NCBI RefSeq assembly: GCF_023898315.1
Contig: NC_064622.1
Span: forward strand, 170,086,178 to 170,150,177
Reading direction: 5' to 3'
DNA: 64,000 bases
Source of the DNA: Schistocerca nitens
Taxonomy: Eukaryota > Arthropoda > Insecta > Orthoptera > Acrididae
Part shown: in pieces, positions 44,645 to 57,268 of the stretch
Numbering within the stretch: the stretch's first letter is position 1
Layout of the letters: the number at the start of each line of letters is the position of its first letter
Notes under the pieces: generated by a model
The model's input: only the letters and a program-made list of their open reading frames with translations
What the model was told of the DNA's origin: nothing
Databases searched by the model: none
Position numbers and translations under genes: made by a program

Positions 44645-47079
44645 TGGCCTTGTACCTGGTCATCTGCAAACAGTCGTGTTCTAAGTCAGCTTAAAACTGC
44701 GTACCTGACAACCAATATAACATTTGCCTTACTTTCTTACCACTATATTACTACTGCCGTTTATTGTTATTGCTACTACTGATACTCCAACACATATCGC
44801 ATCTAATTATGACATCCTTCCTCACTGATCCAATTACAAAATAAGAACACTTTTCTTGATTGGAAAATTTCTTGTGCTCTTTGTTGGGGGGACTGCAACA
44901 TGGAAAAAGCTCTTTATCATTTTCTCCCCATTCAAACGCCGTATTTTTCCTCCCTCCCGTAATACACGTAGCGCCTACTAGCTCAGAAAATTATTTCTGA
45001 CGCTGCACACAACCGTTTACAGCTTTCTTTTGTGAGGAAAATCACAAAAATTAATTCTGCATTCCGTATTAAATAATAGCAAATCACCTGTGATCCTCAG
45101 ATGTACAGTAGGACATAAGTTATCGACATTTTTGATACTTTGGCAATAAGACTTTTAACCATCTTCCTATATCTCTGGATGACTGTCATTAGCTGTCACG
45201 AGAAGAACACATATGTCCAAAACATCGTGGACAGCCAATGATTTTTCCTGGCTCAGTTCCACAGATTTGACTGGAAAATTTACAAACGCGTTTCTGATAC
45301 AAGTTTCGTTTTCCTTTTAATTTCTTCATTGTCTGTGTCAATGTGAGATGCTCAGATTTACAATAAATTACTTGCTACCATCGACTTCGTGAAACCAAGC
45401 TTATAATACTGGACTACTGTTTTGTGGTTCACTACCTTCTCTCGCCAACTCCCCCCCCCCCCCCCCCCCCTGCAGGACTGCATCTGAAAACTACTAAAAA
45501 AGTCCAAATTTCAAACAAACAACTACGTTAGCTGAATTTTAGACTCTCCAGTATTGCTCAGTTTTCATACTTGCATGTCGGTTTCTAATTTTGTCCCTCA
45601 TGTACACAACTGATTACTAGCAATAAGCACAAAGTTTTCTTACGTAAACTGGTTTAGTTAGTGTGTCGCTGAACAACTTCTTGAAGCTTCGAACTTCTAC
45701 CTATGGAAAGTCGATAGCATTGCCCTCATTTTCAGGAAATCCTTTTAAGACAAGCACTTTTCTCATAATAAATTTTTATTAGGCTCCTACTACTAATAGC
45801 TGTTAACACAATAAGAGTGTTTTGACATGGTTACATTAGGCGTATAAGTGTAAGAAATTAATGTGGCAAGAAACAGGCCATTCGTAGTTGATGTCGGGCG
45901 TTCTTCCATGTTTATCTACTTACACTGAATTCTTAGAAAATATACAGACCAGCAAACTGCCGTAGGGTTGGTTGCTGCCTATCTTGGTCAGTGCAAGGCC
46001 AGCACCTTAGTGACAGTGGCTGACAATGACAAATAGTGACTTCTTGCGATAAACACATGGCAAATGTAATATAAGCGATCGTGAGATATATTTATAGGTT
46101 ACGCGTCACACTGTGCTTGTGAACAGATTGCAGTCAACACATAGCGAATTTTTTTCACACAAGTAGCAGATAATTTGAAGAAATAGCTGTTTATTTACTC
46201 TGTTCACTTCCCTCAGAATATGGAATACTGATATTGTCCATTCCATTGCGAAATTTCTCTGTCCCGTAGCTCATGCAGTTAATACTACACGGGCAATGTG
46301 GTCACATGTTGCAAGAAGCCAGTATTTCGTCCGTCAGTAATAAAATTCTAGCGATCGACTGGTAGAGGTCAAACTTTTTGCAACAGACTTCTATAGCGGA
46401 AATTATTAATGGAGCTAATACTTGCTCTTTTGTAGAACGCGCCTCTAAAAATACGGTTATGAAGAAAATTTTTCACCAATGATACGTACACAGATCCGTA
46501 ATATCACTAGACGATAAGACAACAATATTACATATTTTTATACCGCAGAAATATGACGTTTACACTGATGCCACAGAAAATGTAGACTGGGAGAACCCAA
46601 AATAAGGTGAATTACGAATAACAACGCCCATGAATTTGTTCAAAAAAGCTAATAAAACGTGAGACGGATGGCACATTATCTGCTCTGCTTACACGCAGAT
46701 AATCGATTCTCGGATTTCTGGAGTTTCCGTGACATGGTAGATGTCTTTCATCGGGAGCCTCCATATTTGTTACACTTTCCCACCCAGTCCAACTAGCCTG
46801 TCATCATTCGTTCAAACTTTCATTGTATACTTCCTTTCCTGACGGATACGATACATTAATTTACAATACTAATATAGTCCGGTAACTTCGATGCACGTGT
46901 AGGACAGTAACGCTTTTATGGATCTAATATTTGATAGAACTTCAAACGCAGCCTATTAGCTATGTAAATTTTAAGATCCTTAGGGGTTCTTCCGGCCTCA
47001 GAGTCTGACACTACCACATTTTTTGTTATATTTTGATTTTCTAATATGCCGATTTTTAATGCTTGTATTTTCTTTGCCG

Positions 47080-47080
<1 letters not shown>
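44645..47080. other. No gene seen; C20 run
   Basis: AT-rich DNA with a C20 homopolymer at 45451-45470. No repeat family, tRNA or coding frame recognised. Confidence 0.45.

Positions 47081-47081
<1 letters not shown>

Positions 47082-47150
<69 letters not shown>
47082..47150. repeat. (AT)n microsatellite
   Basis: About 69 bp of AT dinucleotides. The Ile-Tyr repeats in frames crossing it are artefacts of this tract. Confidence 0.95.
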
Positions 47151-47152
<2 letters not shown>

Positions 47153-47189
47153 AATTACAAAAAACAAATACTAAAAAAAAAGTTGCATG

Positions 47190-47258
47190 GTGCGAGATTC
47201 GATCCGCCGACCTTCGGATTACAAACCCGAGCGCTTACCGCTGCGCCACGACACTGTG
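47190..47258 (-). tRNA. tRNA-like sequence, probably a pseudogene or SINE head
   Basis: On the minus strand an A-box-like 'gtggcgcagcggtaagcgc', an anticodon stem-loop tcggg-tttgtaa-tccga (anticodon TGT, threonine-type) and a box-B-like 'ggatcgaatct' lie at tRNA spacing. The acceptor stem can pair at six of seven positions, but the T arm is one base short. I judge it a tRNA-derived relic rather than a working gene. Confidence 0.45.
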
Positions 47259-47262
47259 GAAA

Positions 47263-47735
47263 ATTATTAATCGTAGAGAGTATTTAAACGCAACGGTTTC
47301 TTTTAACTGTCGATTTTCTCGACAACGGCTAAGAAGTGCATATTGGTGCTTTGCCACATTACACCTCTGGCCATGAGCTTTTATTATGCGCAGTATGAAT
47401 CGAATCTGAATTTCACAATTGGCGGCCTACCCTTGTAAGATATCTTCCTATACTTCGCTAGTTATTCTGTGGCATTTTGACAATATGCTTCACATCTCCA
47501 CAGCTGTCATGTGTGGTTACATAAAACTAATCGGTAGGGGCAGCTGAAGCACTGTGTACACCATCTTCTCTTAGCACTCTACATAATTTTTGTCGACTTA
47601 TGCTGTCAAAGATTTACCTGAAGTCGATTAATAGGAAGTGCAAATCTAGGCCTATATTACATTAATAAAACTTTTCCGCCATTGATTTACAACCCTATCT
47701 CTGCCAAGACCACGTTGGCATCTCCAATGAGTTCG
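47263..47735. other. No gene seen
   Basis: No recognised element. Confidence 0.4.
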
Positions 47736-47739
47736 CCGT

Positions 47740-48145
47740 AGTCCGAATGTTTCTACCTCCCGGCTGCCGTTCGGGCTTTAAAATAACCGGGCGGAGAAAG
47801 CGCTGCTCACAAAATCGGAGTTTTCGGCGCGAACCGGAGGGTGGCGTCGCCGTCGCCGTCGCCGGCGGTCCGGGCGCCGATGAGCCCCAGTTTCTTCCTT
47901 TTTGCTGCGGCCGGTGCGCTCGTTTTTCTCGGTTTTTCCCCGATGTGGCCGGCTCGCCCCGCGCTGCAGCATCAGCAATAATTACCGGGCCGAGCGGCTG
48001 CCGGCTCGTAATGAAATACTTGCGCCCAGCTACCGGCTACTGGCTACCGGCGCGTCCACCGCCAGGGCTGTCCAGAGCCGCCAGCTGCCGGGGCGAATCC
48101 CAATCACCAAGTACCTCGCCAGCCGTACACGGTAAAGTCGATTAG
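47740..48145. promoter_or_regulatory. GC-rich island with GTC-GCC repeats
   Basis: CpG-rich block with a short gcc/gtc repeat near 47846-47865, then 'gcaataattaccgggccg' and 'cgtaatgaaatacttgcg' cores. Frames on both strands are open because of composition. Possible host regulatory element; not proven. Confidence 0.3.
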
Positions 48146-48404
48146 TACGCGATGATTTTTAACATCAGTTTACTTGTAATTTTCGGTCCAGAGCGCTCCG
48201 TGTCACATTTAGTTCACGATCTTTCCAGTTATTTACATCAATACAGACATCTATATGGATGCGTGAAGAACAGACACCACGTGGGATCTGCAGCTGTGAT
48301 ATACATTATGTAATTCAAAGTCGAGATGGGAGAAAGAAAAGGAAGACAAAGGAACTAATAACACCAGCTGCATCTATGCTCTGTGCGGAATCAGCGGCAA
48401 CGAG

Positions 48405-48490
48405 TGGAAATGTGTGCCGAATCAGGACTCGAACCAAAAATCTTGTGCTTGCTAAGCAGTTTCGTTAACCATTGCACCATCCGGACACGG
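48405..48490 (-). tRNA. tRNA-like sequence, probably SINE-derived
   Basis: The minus strand has 'ggatggtgcaatggttaacg' (A-box region), an anticodon loop ttagcaa (AGC) and box B 'ggttcgagtcc'. The stems pair poorly, and it is followed by non-tRNA sequence, so it is probably the head of an old SINE. Confidence 0.4.
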
Positions 48491-49305
48491 TGTTTATCGC
48501 AACTGCGTGGTCAATCTTGGCTGACCCAATGCATTCATCTTTTAATTTTATCACAATTGGTTTCTATGATGGTCATCAATTTTAATAAGTCTGCTACATT
48601 CATTTTACCTAATGTGTTTTTATCAGATTATGTTTTTTGCGTAAATGATGGTTACATTTAAGCCCACAGTAGCGACATCTAGGGAGGGTGTAGGCAAACA
48701 GGCTTCTGATTGCTACTGTACTTTAGTAGCCAGTTGCAATAATCACTGTGTGGACGATGTGGCCTATTCTACACCTTATTTTAGACCTATGTGACGATGC
48801 TGTGCTGATTATATTTATATGTTTTGACGATGCTATTATGGCCTTATCACTTTAGGACATGGTGTAGGAAAGGTACGTTTTACCGTATTTTATCTGTACA
48901 TTTCCCTGGTTGTATGACAATATATTGTGATACATATTGCTGATTTATATTGAAAGACACACTGCTCACAAGGTGTATATATTTGTATATTTTAGATCTG
49001 AGGATGGTCATTACGGACTGAAACCGGTCATCGTCTAAAGAATTGATATCGTGATCAGAGACTGGAATAAAAAACATTTCACGGTATTGGATCACTGTTT
49101 GTATACGCGACTATGTTGCAGTTGGTGAAATCTGCTAAAGCGTTTCGGAATAATTAACTTGACTTTCTACGGAACAGTGGAAGAGAAAACAAATTCTAGC
49201 TGCTATCAATGACTAAAATATAGCAAACAATTAATGGAAGATGTTGGTTGTAGTTGGTGCGTAGGAGATGAAGATCCAAGGGCAAGATAGGAATAGATGG
49301 AGGAC
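48491..49305. other. No gene seen; repeat-like tail near 49,000
   Basis: The segment 'gatctgaggatggtcattac' and 'ggactgaaaccggtcatcg' near 48995-49035 resembles one arm of small foldback elements such as the one at 32.6 kb. The rest is unrecognised. Confidence 0.35.
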
Positions 49306-49399
49306 AACATCAAATCTTTCGAGAGGTCGATGTGTTACACGACGCATGGTCAGAAAATAAGGAAAAAAGAGAACTGGAACAAATTACAGGAGTTTTTGT

Positions 49400-50330
49400 T
49401 ACACTTGTCGACCGTTTCTCCTCATAATTGCCATCCCGTTCGGTGCCTGGCATAAGCTTCTTTATGCCCTCCTCGAAGAACTCTCCCGCCAACTCCTTCC
49501 TGCACTTCCGAAACTCTCTCTGCACCTGCTCGCCAGCAGAAAATTTAATTCCACTCTGGTGTGCCTTCAGGGAGGTGTGAAAATGATAATGTGAAGACGT
49601 CAGGTCGGAGGAATACGGGAGGGTGGTCCAAACATTCCAACCACATGGCTCCAAAAGCGCCTTGTTGGCTAAGGCTGTGTGAGGATGGGCTCTGTCGCGC
49701 AATGAACACACTCCTCTCATCAGTATGCCCATCCTTTTGTTTTGAACGCCCCTTTTGAGGTTTTTAGGGTCTCACAATATCGTTGTCCATTGACAGTCTC
49801 CTTCTGAGGCAGAAACTCGACCAATGCAAAGCCCTTTCGGTCCCAAAACACCGATGCCATGATATTCTTGCCCCGAATTGTGGGTTTGAATTTTTTTGGC
49901 ATAAGGGGAATTGCTGTGAAGGCTGTCTTTTTGTCTCAGGCGTTTAATGAGTCACCCGCGTAACATCTCCACTTAAAACAGAACACAGAAAATTCAAGTC
50001 GCGGTTGCTGCTGACATGAATCTTCGTGTGCTGCTCTGTCAGCTGTTTCGGGACCCATCTTGCGCACAGTTCCCTGTATCACAGCATTTCTGTGAGTGTC
50101 TCGTATCAGAGATTTCTGGAGAGTTGTAGAAACATCGCAGAAATTTCATCCACTGTCAATCGGTGGTATTCAAGAACAGTTGCCTCGACTTTTTGCACTA
50201 ACTCATCTGCCAAAATGGAAGGTCTTCCACTCCTCTGTTCGTCCTGAAAATTTGTTTTGGCTCCACTAAACTCGCTACGCCATTTAAATATACTTGTTCT
50301 ACTCATATTCCTTTGCCGTTAACCTTTCTG
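49400..50330 (-). pseudogene. Decayed mariner transposase
   Basis: Read right to left: a helix-turn-helix/linker part at 50106-50306 (FQDEQRSGRPSILADELVQK); then FWDRKGFALVEFLPQKETVN at 49790-49860, the FWD block after the first catalytic aspartate; then the frame 49310-49732 with DRAHPHTALANKALLE (HDNARPH site) and SSDLTSSHYHFHTSLK (PPYSPDLAPSDYHLF site). The second catalytic D and the third D are altered, and the GDETW block is missing in a deletion between 49,910 and 50,100. DD34D-type mariner, inactive. Confidence 0.85.
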
Positions 50331-51700
50331 ATTAACGAAACAAATTCGGTAGCTGTTATTTATTCCGCGAATAGGAAGCGAATTAGAGCACGTGGCTCGC
50401 ACTTGCAGGTATTTCTTACCGATATCTTTCAGGCGACTGGACACTTCTACGTGAGTTCACATACTGTCATGTTCCTACGATGCTCGCTCTAGTCATGGGA
50501 TCCGCATATACCACTCAGTGTTGCTAACCCTCAAAAAATAAAAAAAATCACAACCCGTTATGGACACAGTACGCTTACTCTTTGAACGTGCCTCGTATAC
50601 AAGAAAGAAATGTTCGAAGATCCAATTCCAGGTAAATGAATATTTCTGACAGCGTTAAAAAAATAAAGATGTACACTGAAATTACCGCGATTTACCTTGT
50701 TTCCGCTACTACATAGATAACTCTCTTTACTTGTTCGGTGCGTAGTACTTTTTTATCTGACGACGACGAGCACAGACCCGAATACCACCGAAAAGCGCTC
50801 CATCCGGTTGGTTCAGCAATGCAACAACAGGTCAAGTAGGTTGTAGCGCAGATGTGGGCAACTGTAAATTAGATCTTCGAGTGGTGTTAGGGTAAATTAG
50901 AGACAATCTCAGGGAACAAATTCTTAGTCCCCACTGCCGCATAAGGCTAAGCGATTATTCCTTATTTATGGCGTAATAGCCGACAGCATGTGCGAGTGCA
51001 TGTGCGCATATTAAACGGAGCTCTTGGCCGCATGTTATACCTCGAAGTGGAAGGTACGGTATTCTACTGGTCGCTTTTCTTGCTTTCGAGTCAGTTATTG
51101 CTCGGTGTCAGGTTCGTAGACGCCGTTACTGTTGGGGAGTAACTTAATGACGACTGCACGTTCTGCCATGCGCTCCCTTCCGCCGAGGAATCCTCCTCGC
51201 ATACTGTGTGATTTGCATACTGGTGTCTAGAGCCGCATTAGAAGTCGGAGTAATTTCAATAGCGGGGGAATAAATAATGTCCAACAGCTTTGAATGGGCA
51301 AGAACCTGACCTGTATGGTGCTACTGTATGAGTGAGCATGTTCTGCTAATAAGATATCATTCAATTAATAGTTCTGTTTACAGATAGTCTCACTTTTATT
51401 CAAGAATTAGATCTCGCAGATTGTGTAAAAACTGCATAAATAAATATGTATTGAAGGAAGACAGTTACCGATCGCTAAACTGCTATATAGCGAAGTTACT
51501 GTCTTGTTTCTCTGTTCTTTCACTACACTCATTGCCTTGGAAAGACGAAGTCAAGCTTTCAGGTACTGACTACGTCATCGATCGGGTATTTAAATGTGAA
51601 TTTATTACGTGTGACCTCTGTAGTTGAAGAATCTGAAGAAAGGAATAGGTACAAACTAACAGAGAGTAATTTATTGTTTCAAATGATATAAGAGTAATAT
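50331..51700. other. No gene seen
   Basis: AT-rich sequence; short frames only; no repeat recognised. Confidence 0.4.
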
Positions 51701-51702
51701 GT

Positions 51703-52102
51703 GTATAATTGTGGAAGTACAATTCTTCCTTGAGCAAACACAAATTCTTCATGTTTAACAACCAAACATCTTTCGGTGAAGTTTTTTCATAGTCAGTGGG
51801 TTTATTTATTTAATTTTTTACTATCACCTGCTGAAGTTAATGTGCCTGTTTGAAATTTCCAATGCGCTGATATTTTGCTCCAGTTTGAAATTTTTTTCCT
51901 GTTTCCGCTTTTTCATGCCTCTGTAGGGTATGCAAACAAAATATGACAAACTGGAGTAAAATATCAACTGAACTGCAAATATCTGACAGCCACTAAACAT
52001 CAGTATGTGACATTAAAAAAATAAATGAACCCACTGTCGATGGTGAAACAAGAAGAATTAGAGTTTGCTCAAGGCAGAATCATATTTCCATAATCATGTA
52101 TT
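51703..52102. mobile_element. Long foldback element
   Basis: The two halves are diverged inverted copies: 'ttccttgagcaaacacaaat' matches 'gagtttgctcaaggcagaa', and 'gatattttgctccagtttga' matches 'caaactggagtaaaatatca'. The arms are about 160-180 bp around a loop near 51895-51945. No coding content. Confidence 0.78.
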
Positions 52103-52293
52103 TGGAAGCCCAATGATTCATAAGGCGAGCTGCGGAAGGTTCGGTATAACTTTGTGAAAAACCTTGTACTTGCGTTTTGTGACGTAGTGCAGTAGAGAGA
52201 ATGGGGAATTCCCTGCTCGCAGTTCATTTTGCAGCCCTATGAAGGAGGGAAATGCATGAGCACAATCATGCGAACTACTTTCCCTCACGCTTC

Positions 52294-52494
52294 GCCGGCC
52301 GCGGTGGTCTAGCGGTTCTAGGCGCTCAGTCAGGAACCGCGCGACTGCTACGGTCGCAGGTTCGAATGCTGCCTCGGGCATGGATATGTGTGATGTCCTT
52401 AGGTTAGTTAGGTTTAAGTAGTTCTAAGTTCTGGGGGACTTATGCCCACAGATGTTGAGTCCCATAGTGCTCAGAGTCATTTGAACCATTTGAA
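52294..52494 (+). mobile_element. tRNA-derived SINE, type A
   Basis: Full-length copy with the tail unit 'catttgaac' repeated. The 12-bp duplication ccctcacgcttc flanks it at 52282-52293 and 52495-52506. Confidence 0.94.
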
Positions 52495-52506
52495 CCCTCA
52501 CGCTTC

Positions 52507-53150
52507 TAACCTCGAACCCCGCCTTTCAACCCTGTTACATTCTCAGAACACAATTTATCTCTTAAAACGGCTCTATTGCTCTTAGGTGTGGAACACACAT
52601 TTAGTTTGTTCTTTACCCAATTCACTTAACAATAAATTTATAACATTAAAGTGCTATTTTAATAATCAGCGGTTTTGAAATTACCTGCTACGAGGAAACT
52701 ATTACTGTATTCCCAGAAAAAAATGAATAGGAGATTTTTTTGTAGGATATTGAATGTAGTTTAACTTTTTTACTGAGACACACTTCCGCTAGAAACTTCT
52801 GTTTTCTAGACAGTCAAGAAAAAGATAAAAAAGTGATATTTAAATGCTTCCTTCCCACCCCTTCGCTCACCCCGCTCTAGTCGGAATTTTATTCATTACA
52901 CTCCCCCCTACAACTATACAAACCCTGCGACTTCATGAATTTTGTCCCCTAATTTTCCATAGTTTACTGGACTAATGGGAACATTTGAAGGCATTTGCAT
53001 GCGGCCAATACATCGACAATGTACAGATGTCGCAGGAGCGTGTGACTAATGCATATGACGCACTTCTAATGGGACAAAGTGTGCGATGGTGGATCAAAAG
53101 GTAATGCAGCTGTGTCATAAAAAACATATAATGAACATATAACAGCGGAA
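52507..53150. other. No gene seen
   Basis: No recognised element before the RTE 5' region. Confidence 0.4.
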
Positions 53151-53159
53151 TTAGTACAG

Positions 53160-56066
53160 ATAATGAGAAAAAGATTGAATAATCAACGAAAGGATAACGT
53201 TCTACGAGTCGGGGCGTAGAATGTCAGAAGCTTGAACGTGGTAGGGAAACTAGAAAATCTGAAAAGGGAAATGCAAAGGCTCAATCTAGATATAGTAGGG
53301 GTCAGTGAAGTGAAGTGGAAGGAAGACAAGGATTTCTGGTCAGATGAGTATCGGGTAATATCAACAGCAGCAGGAAATGGTATAACAAGTGTAGGATTCG
53401 TTATGAATAGGAAGGTAGGGCAGAGGGTGTGTTACTGTGAACAGTTCAGTGACCGGGTTGTTCTAATCAGAATCGACAGCAGACCAACACCGACAACGAT
53501 AGTTCAGGTATACATGCCGACGTCGCAAGCTGAAGATGAACAGATAGAGAAAGTGTATGAGGATATTGAAAGGGTAATTCAGTATGTAAAGGGGGACGAA
53601 AATCTAATAGTCATGGGCGACTGGAATGCAGTTGTAGGGGAAGGAGTAGAAGAAAAGGTTACAGGAGAATATGGGCTTGGGACAAGGAATGAAAGAGGAG
53701 AAAGACTAATTGAGTTCTGTAACAAGTTTCAGCTAGTAATAGCGAATACCCTGTTCAAGAATCACAAGAGGAGGAGGTATACTTGGAAAAGGCCGGGAGA
53801 TACGAGAAGATTTCAGTTAGATTACATCATGGTCAGACAGAGATTCCGAAATCAGATACTGGATTGTAAGGCGTACCCAGGAGCAGATATAGACTCAGAT
53901 CACAATATAGTAGTGATGAAGAGTAGGCTGAACTTCAAGACATTAGTCAGGAAGAATCAATACCCAAAGAAGTGGGATACGGAAGTACTAAGGAATGACG
54001 AGATACGTTTGAAGTTCTCTAACGCTATAGATACAGCAATAAGGAATAGCGCAGTAGGCAGTACAGTTGAAGAGGAATGGACATCTCTAAAAAGGGCCAT
54101 CACAGAAGTTGGGAAGGAAAACATAGGTACAAAGAAGGTAGCTGCGAAGAAACCATGGGTAACAGAAGAAATACTTCAGTTGATTGATGAAAGGAGGAAG
54201 TACAAACATGTTCCGGGAAAATCAGGAATACAGAAATACAAGTCGCTGAGGAATGAAATAAATAGGAAGTGCAGGGAAGCTAAGACGAAATGGCTGCAGG
54301 AAAAATGTGAAGACATCGAAAAAGATATGATTGTCGGAAGGACAGACTCAGCATACAGGAAAGTCAAAACAACCTTTGGTGACATTAAAAGCAACGGTGG
54401 TAACATTAAGAGTGCAACGGGAATTCCACTGTTAAATGCAGATGAGAGAGCAGATAAGTGGAAAGAATACATTGAAAGCCTCTATGAGGGTGAAGATTTG
54501 TCTGATGTGATAGAAGAAGAAACAGGAGTCGATTTAGAAGAGATAGGGGATCCAGTATTAGAATCGGAATTTAAAAGAGCTTTGGAGGACTTACGGTCAA
54601 TAAGGCAGAAGGGATAGACAACGTTCCATCAGAATTTCTAAAATCATTGGGGGAAGTGGCAAAAAAACGACTATTCACGTTGATGTGTAGAATATATGAG
54701 TCTCGCGACATACCATCTGACTTTCGGAAAAGCATCATCCACACAATTCCGAAGACGGCAAGGGCGGACAAGTGCGAGAATTATCGCACAATCAGCTTAA
54801 CAGCTCATTCATCGAAGCTGGTTACAAGAATAATATACAGAAGAATGGAAAAGAAAATTGAGAATGCGCTAGGTGACGATCAGTTTGGCTTTAGGAAAAG
54901 TAAAGGGACGAGAGAGGCAATTCTGACGTTACGGCTAATAATGGAAGCAAGGCTAAAGAAAAATCAAGACACTTTCATAGGATTTGTAGACCTGGAAAAA
55001 GCGTTCGACAATATAAAATGGTGCAAGCTGTTCGAGATCCTGAAAAAAGTAGGGGTAAGATATAGGGAGAGACGGGTCATATACAATATGTACAACAACC
55101 CAGAGGGAATAATAAGAGTGGACGATCAAGAACGAAGTGCTCGTATTAAGAAGGGTGTAAGACAAGGCTGTAGCCTTTCGCCCCTACTCTTCAATCTGTA
55201 CATCGAGGAAGCAATGATGGAAATAAAAAAAAGGTTCAGGGGTGGAATTAAAATACAAGGTGAAAGGATATCAATGATACGATTCGCTGATGACATTGCT
55301 ATCCTGAGTGAAAGTAAAGAAATAAATGATCTGCTGAACGGAATGAACAGTCTAATGAGTACACAGTATGGTTTGAGAGTAAATCGGAGAAAGACGAAGG
55401 TAATGAGAAGTAGTAGAAAAAGAGAACAGCGAGAAACTTGACATCAGGATTGATGGTCACGAAGTCAATGAAGTTAAGGAATTCTGCTACCTAGGCAGTA
55501 AAATAACCAATGACGGGCGGAGCAAGGAGGACATCAAAAGCAGACTCGCTATGGCAAAAAAGGCATTTCTGGCCAAGAGAAGTCTACTAATATCAAATAC
55601 CGGCCTTAATTTGAGGAAGAAATTTCTGAGGATGTACGTCTGGAGTACAGCATTGTATGGTAGTGAAACATGGACTGTGGGAAAACCGGAACAGAAGAGA
55701 ATCGAAGCATTTGAGATGTGGTGCTACAGACGAATGTTGAAAATTAGGTGGACTGATAAGGTAAGGAATGAGGAGGTTCTACGCAGAATCGGAGAGGAAA
55801 GGAATGTGTGGAAAACACTGATAAGGAGAAGGGACAGGATGATATGACATCTGCTAAGACATGAGGGAATGACTTCCATGGTACTAGAGGGAGCTGTAGA
55901 GGGCAAAAACTGTAGAGGAAGACAGAGATTGGAATACGTCAAGCAAATAATTGAGGACGTAGGTTGCAAGTGCTACTCTGAGATGAAGAGGTTAGCACAG
56001 GAAAGTAATTCGTGGCGGTCCGCATCAAACCAGTCAGTAGACTGATGACAAAAGAAAAAAAAAGAA
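53160..56066 (+). mobile_element. Nearly complete RTE non-LTR retrotransposon
   Basis: About 2.9 kb with one ORF region (endonuclease plus reverse transcriptase) and an A-rich 3' end (aaaagaaaaaaaaag at about 56049). The 5' limit is inferred from the loss of similarity to a coding frame. I see no convincing target duplication. Confidence 0.85.
53200..56045 (+). pseudogene. RTE endonuclease-reverse transcriptase, four lesions
   Basis: The protein copies LINE RNA at a nicked target. The 5' part is an apurinic-type endonuclease with VGVSEVKW, GDWNAVVGE (about residue 130 of the frame starting at 53232) and the SDHN box (about residue 223). The reverse transcriptase follows with NYRTISLTAHSSK, GFVDLEKAFDN, GVRQGCSLSPLLFN and the catalytic FADD (about 55283-55294), then YGSETWT and RRMLKIRWTDKVRNEEVL. 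Lesions: TAG at 53217-53219 where relatives have Trp; a one-base loss near 54599; one extra base near 55430; TGA at 55845-55847. Frame and homology otherwise run to TGA at 56043-56045. Database hits to such sequences are often mislabelled craniofacial development protein 2. Confidence 0.9.
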
Positions 56067-57022
56067 TAGGCTGAACTGTTCTCTACACAATACCACCGCT
56101 GAACACCTAGCATTTGTACGCATTGGCACCGTCGTTGGATCCAGGCATCAAAGTCAGTTTAGAAAGATCGAGGGTTTTGCTTCTTCATCCATGCTTTTAA
56201 ATCCCTTTTAACCTCATTGAACCTGTAAACATGGAACAGAAACGTAATGTGTAGAAAATCATCCACCCAGCGTGTAAGTAGAATTTAAAATATTACTACA
56301 TCATAGCAAAAACCATCCACCAGAACTGTTTATAACCTATAGGTACATTGCCCCAAAATAGTGCAAATATATATAAATATTCCAGGCCCCTGAAGATGCC
56401 TTGCATAGTAAAGGCGAAACACATATGTACGAAAATTTTGTTTCAGTCAGTTGTAGTCAGACGGCCCATAAAGTAAAAATTAACAATATACCGTAATATT
56501 ACACGCAACTGAGGATGACAGCACTAAAAAAGTTGAAAGTGGTACCGCGTTAACATTTGAACTAAATCGGATAAACAGTGTACCGCGTTAAAATTTGAAG
56601 TAAATCGGTGAAGAACTGTTCGAGATTTTTGGTAACTACGTCTCCTTTTTTTCCCCTTTATGTGCTACATACATGTTAATATATTATATATACTACAAAA
56701 AACATGTAGATTATGTCCGTACGAATTTTGACTAGTGTATCGCCTAAAAATGTGAAGAAAATTGGTCAAGTAATATCCGAGACTTTTGGTAACAATATTA
56801 ACCCTTTCATGGCTAAAATTTATTCTGCAGGTATTTGAAAAATAAAAATTTAGAAACTGTATTCCTATCTGATAAACATTTGTCACTACCAAAAGCATTT
56901 TTAGTTGACCAATTTTGAAAATCTGTGAAATGGGGCAGATGTGTCCTATGAACCTAACTACATTTATGTTTTCCTGTGAACCTAGGATTTTCATAGTGAA
57001 ATTTTTAGTTTTAAAACGGAAC
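56067..57022. other. No gene seen; short imperfect repeats
   Basis: Contains two close repeats near 56542 and 56580 (gtaccgcgttaa, then 'atttgaa[c/g]taaatcgg') and a weaker third near 56738 with 'cgagacttttggtaac'. Origin unknown. Confidence 0.4.
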
Positions 57023-57268
57023 TACACTCCTGGAAATGGAAAAAAGTACACATTGACACCGGTGTGTCAGACCCACCATACTTGCTCCAGACACTGCGAG
57101 AGGGCTGTACAAGCAATGATCACACGCACGGCACAGCGGACACACCAGGAACCGCGGTGTTGGCCGTCGAATGGCGCTAGCTGCGCAGCATTTGTGCACC
57201 GCCGCCGTCAGTGTCAGCCAGTTTGCCGTGGCATACGGAGCTCCATCGCAGTCTTTAACACTGGTAGC

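Noticed and set aside
47190-48490. Working tRNA genes
   Set aside because: Boxes A and B are recognisable, but stems and T arm are imperfect; SINE or tRNA pseudogene origin is more likely.
56915-57268. N-terminal extension of the Tc1-type transposase
   Set aside because: The frame is open, but the extension begins outside the element and translates its terminal repeat; the Met at 57269 fits the family.
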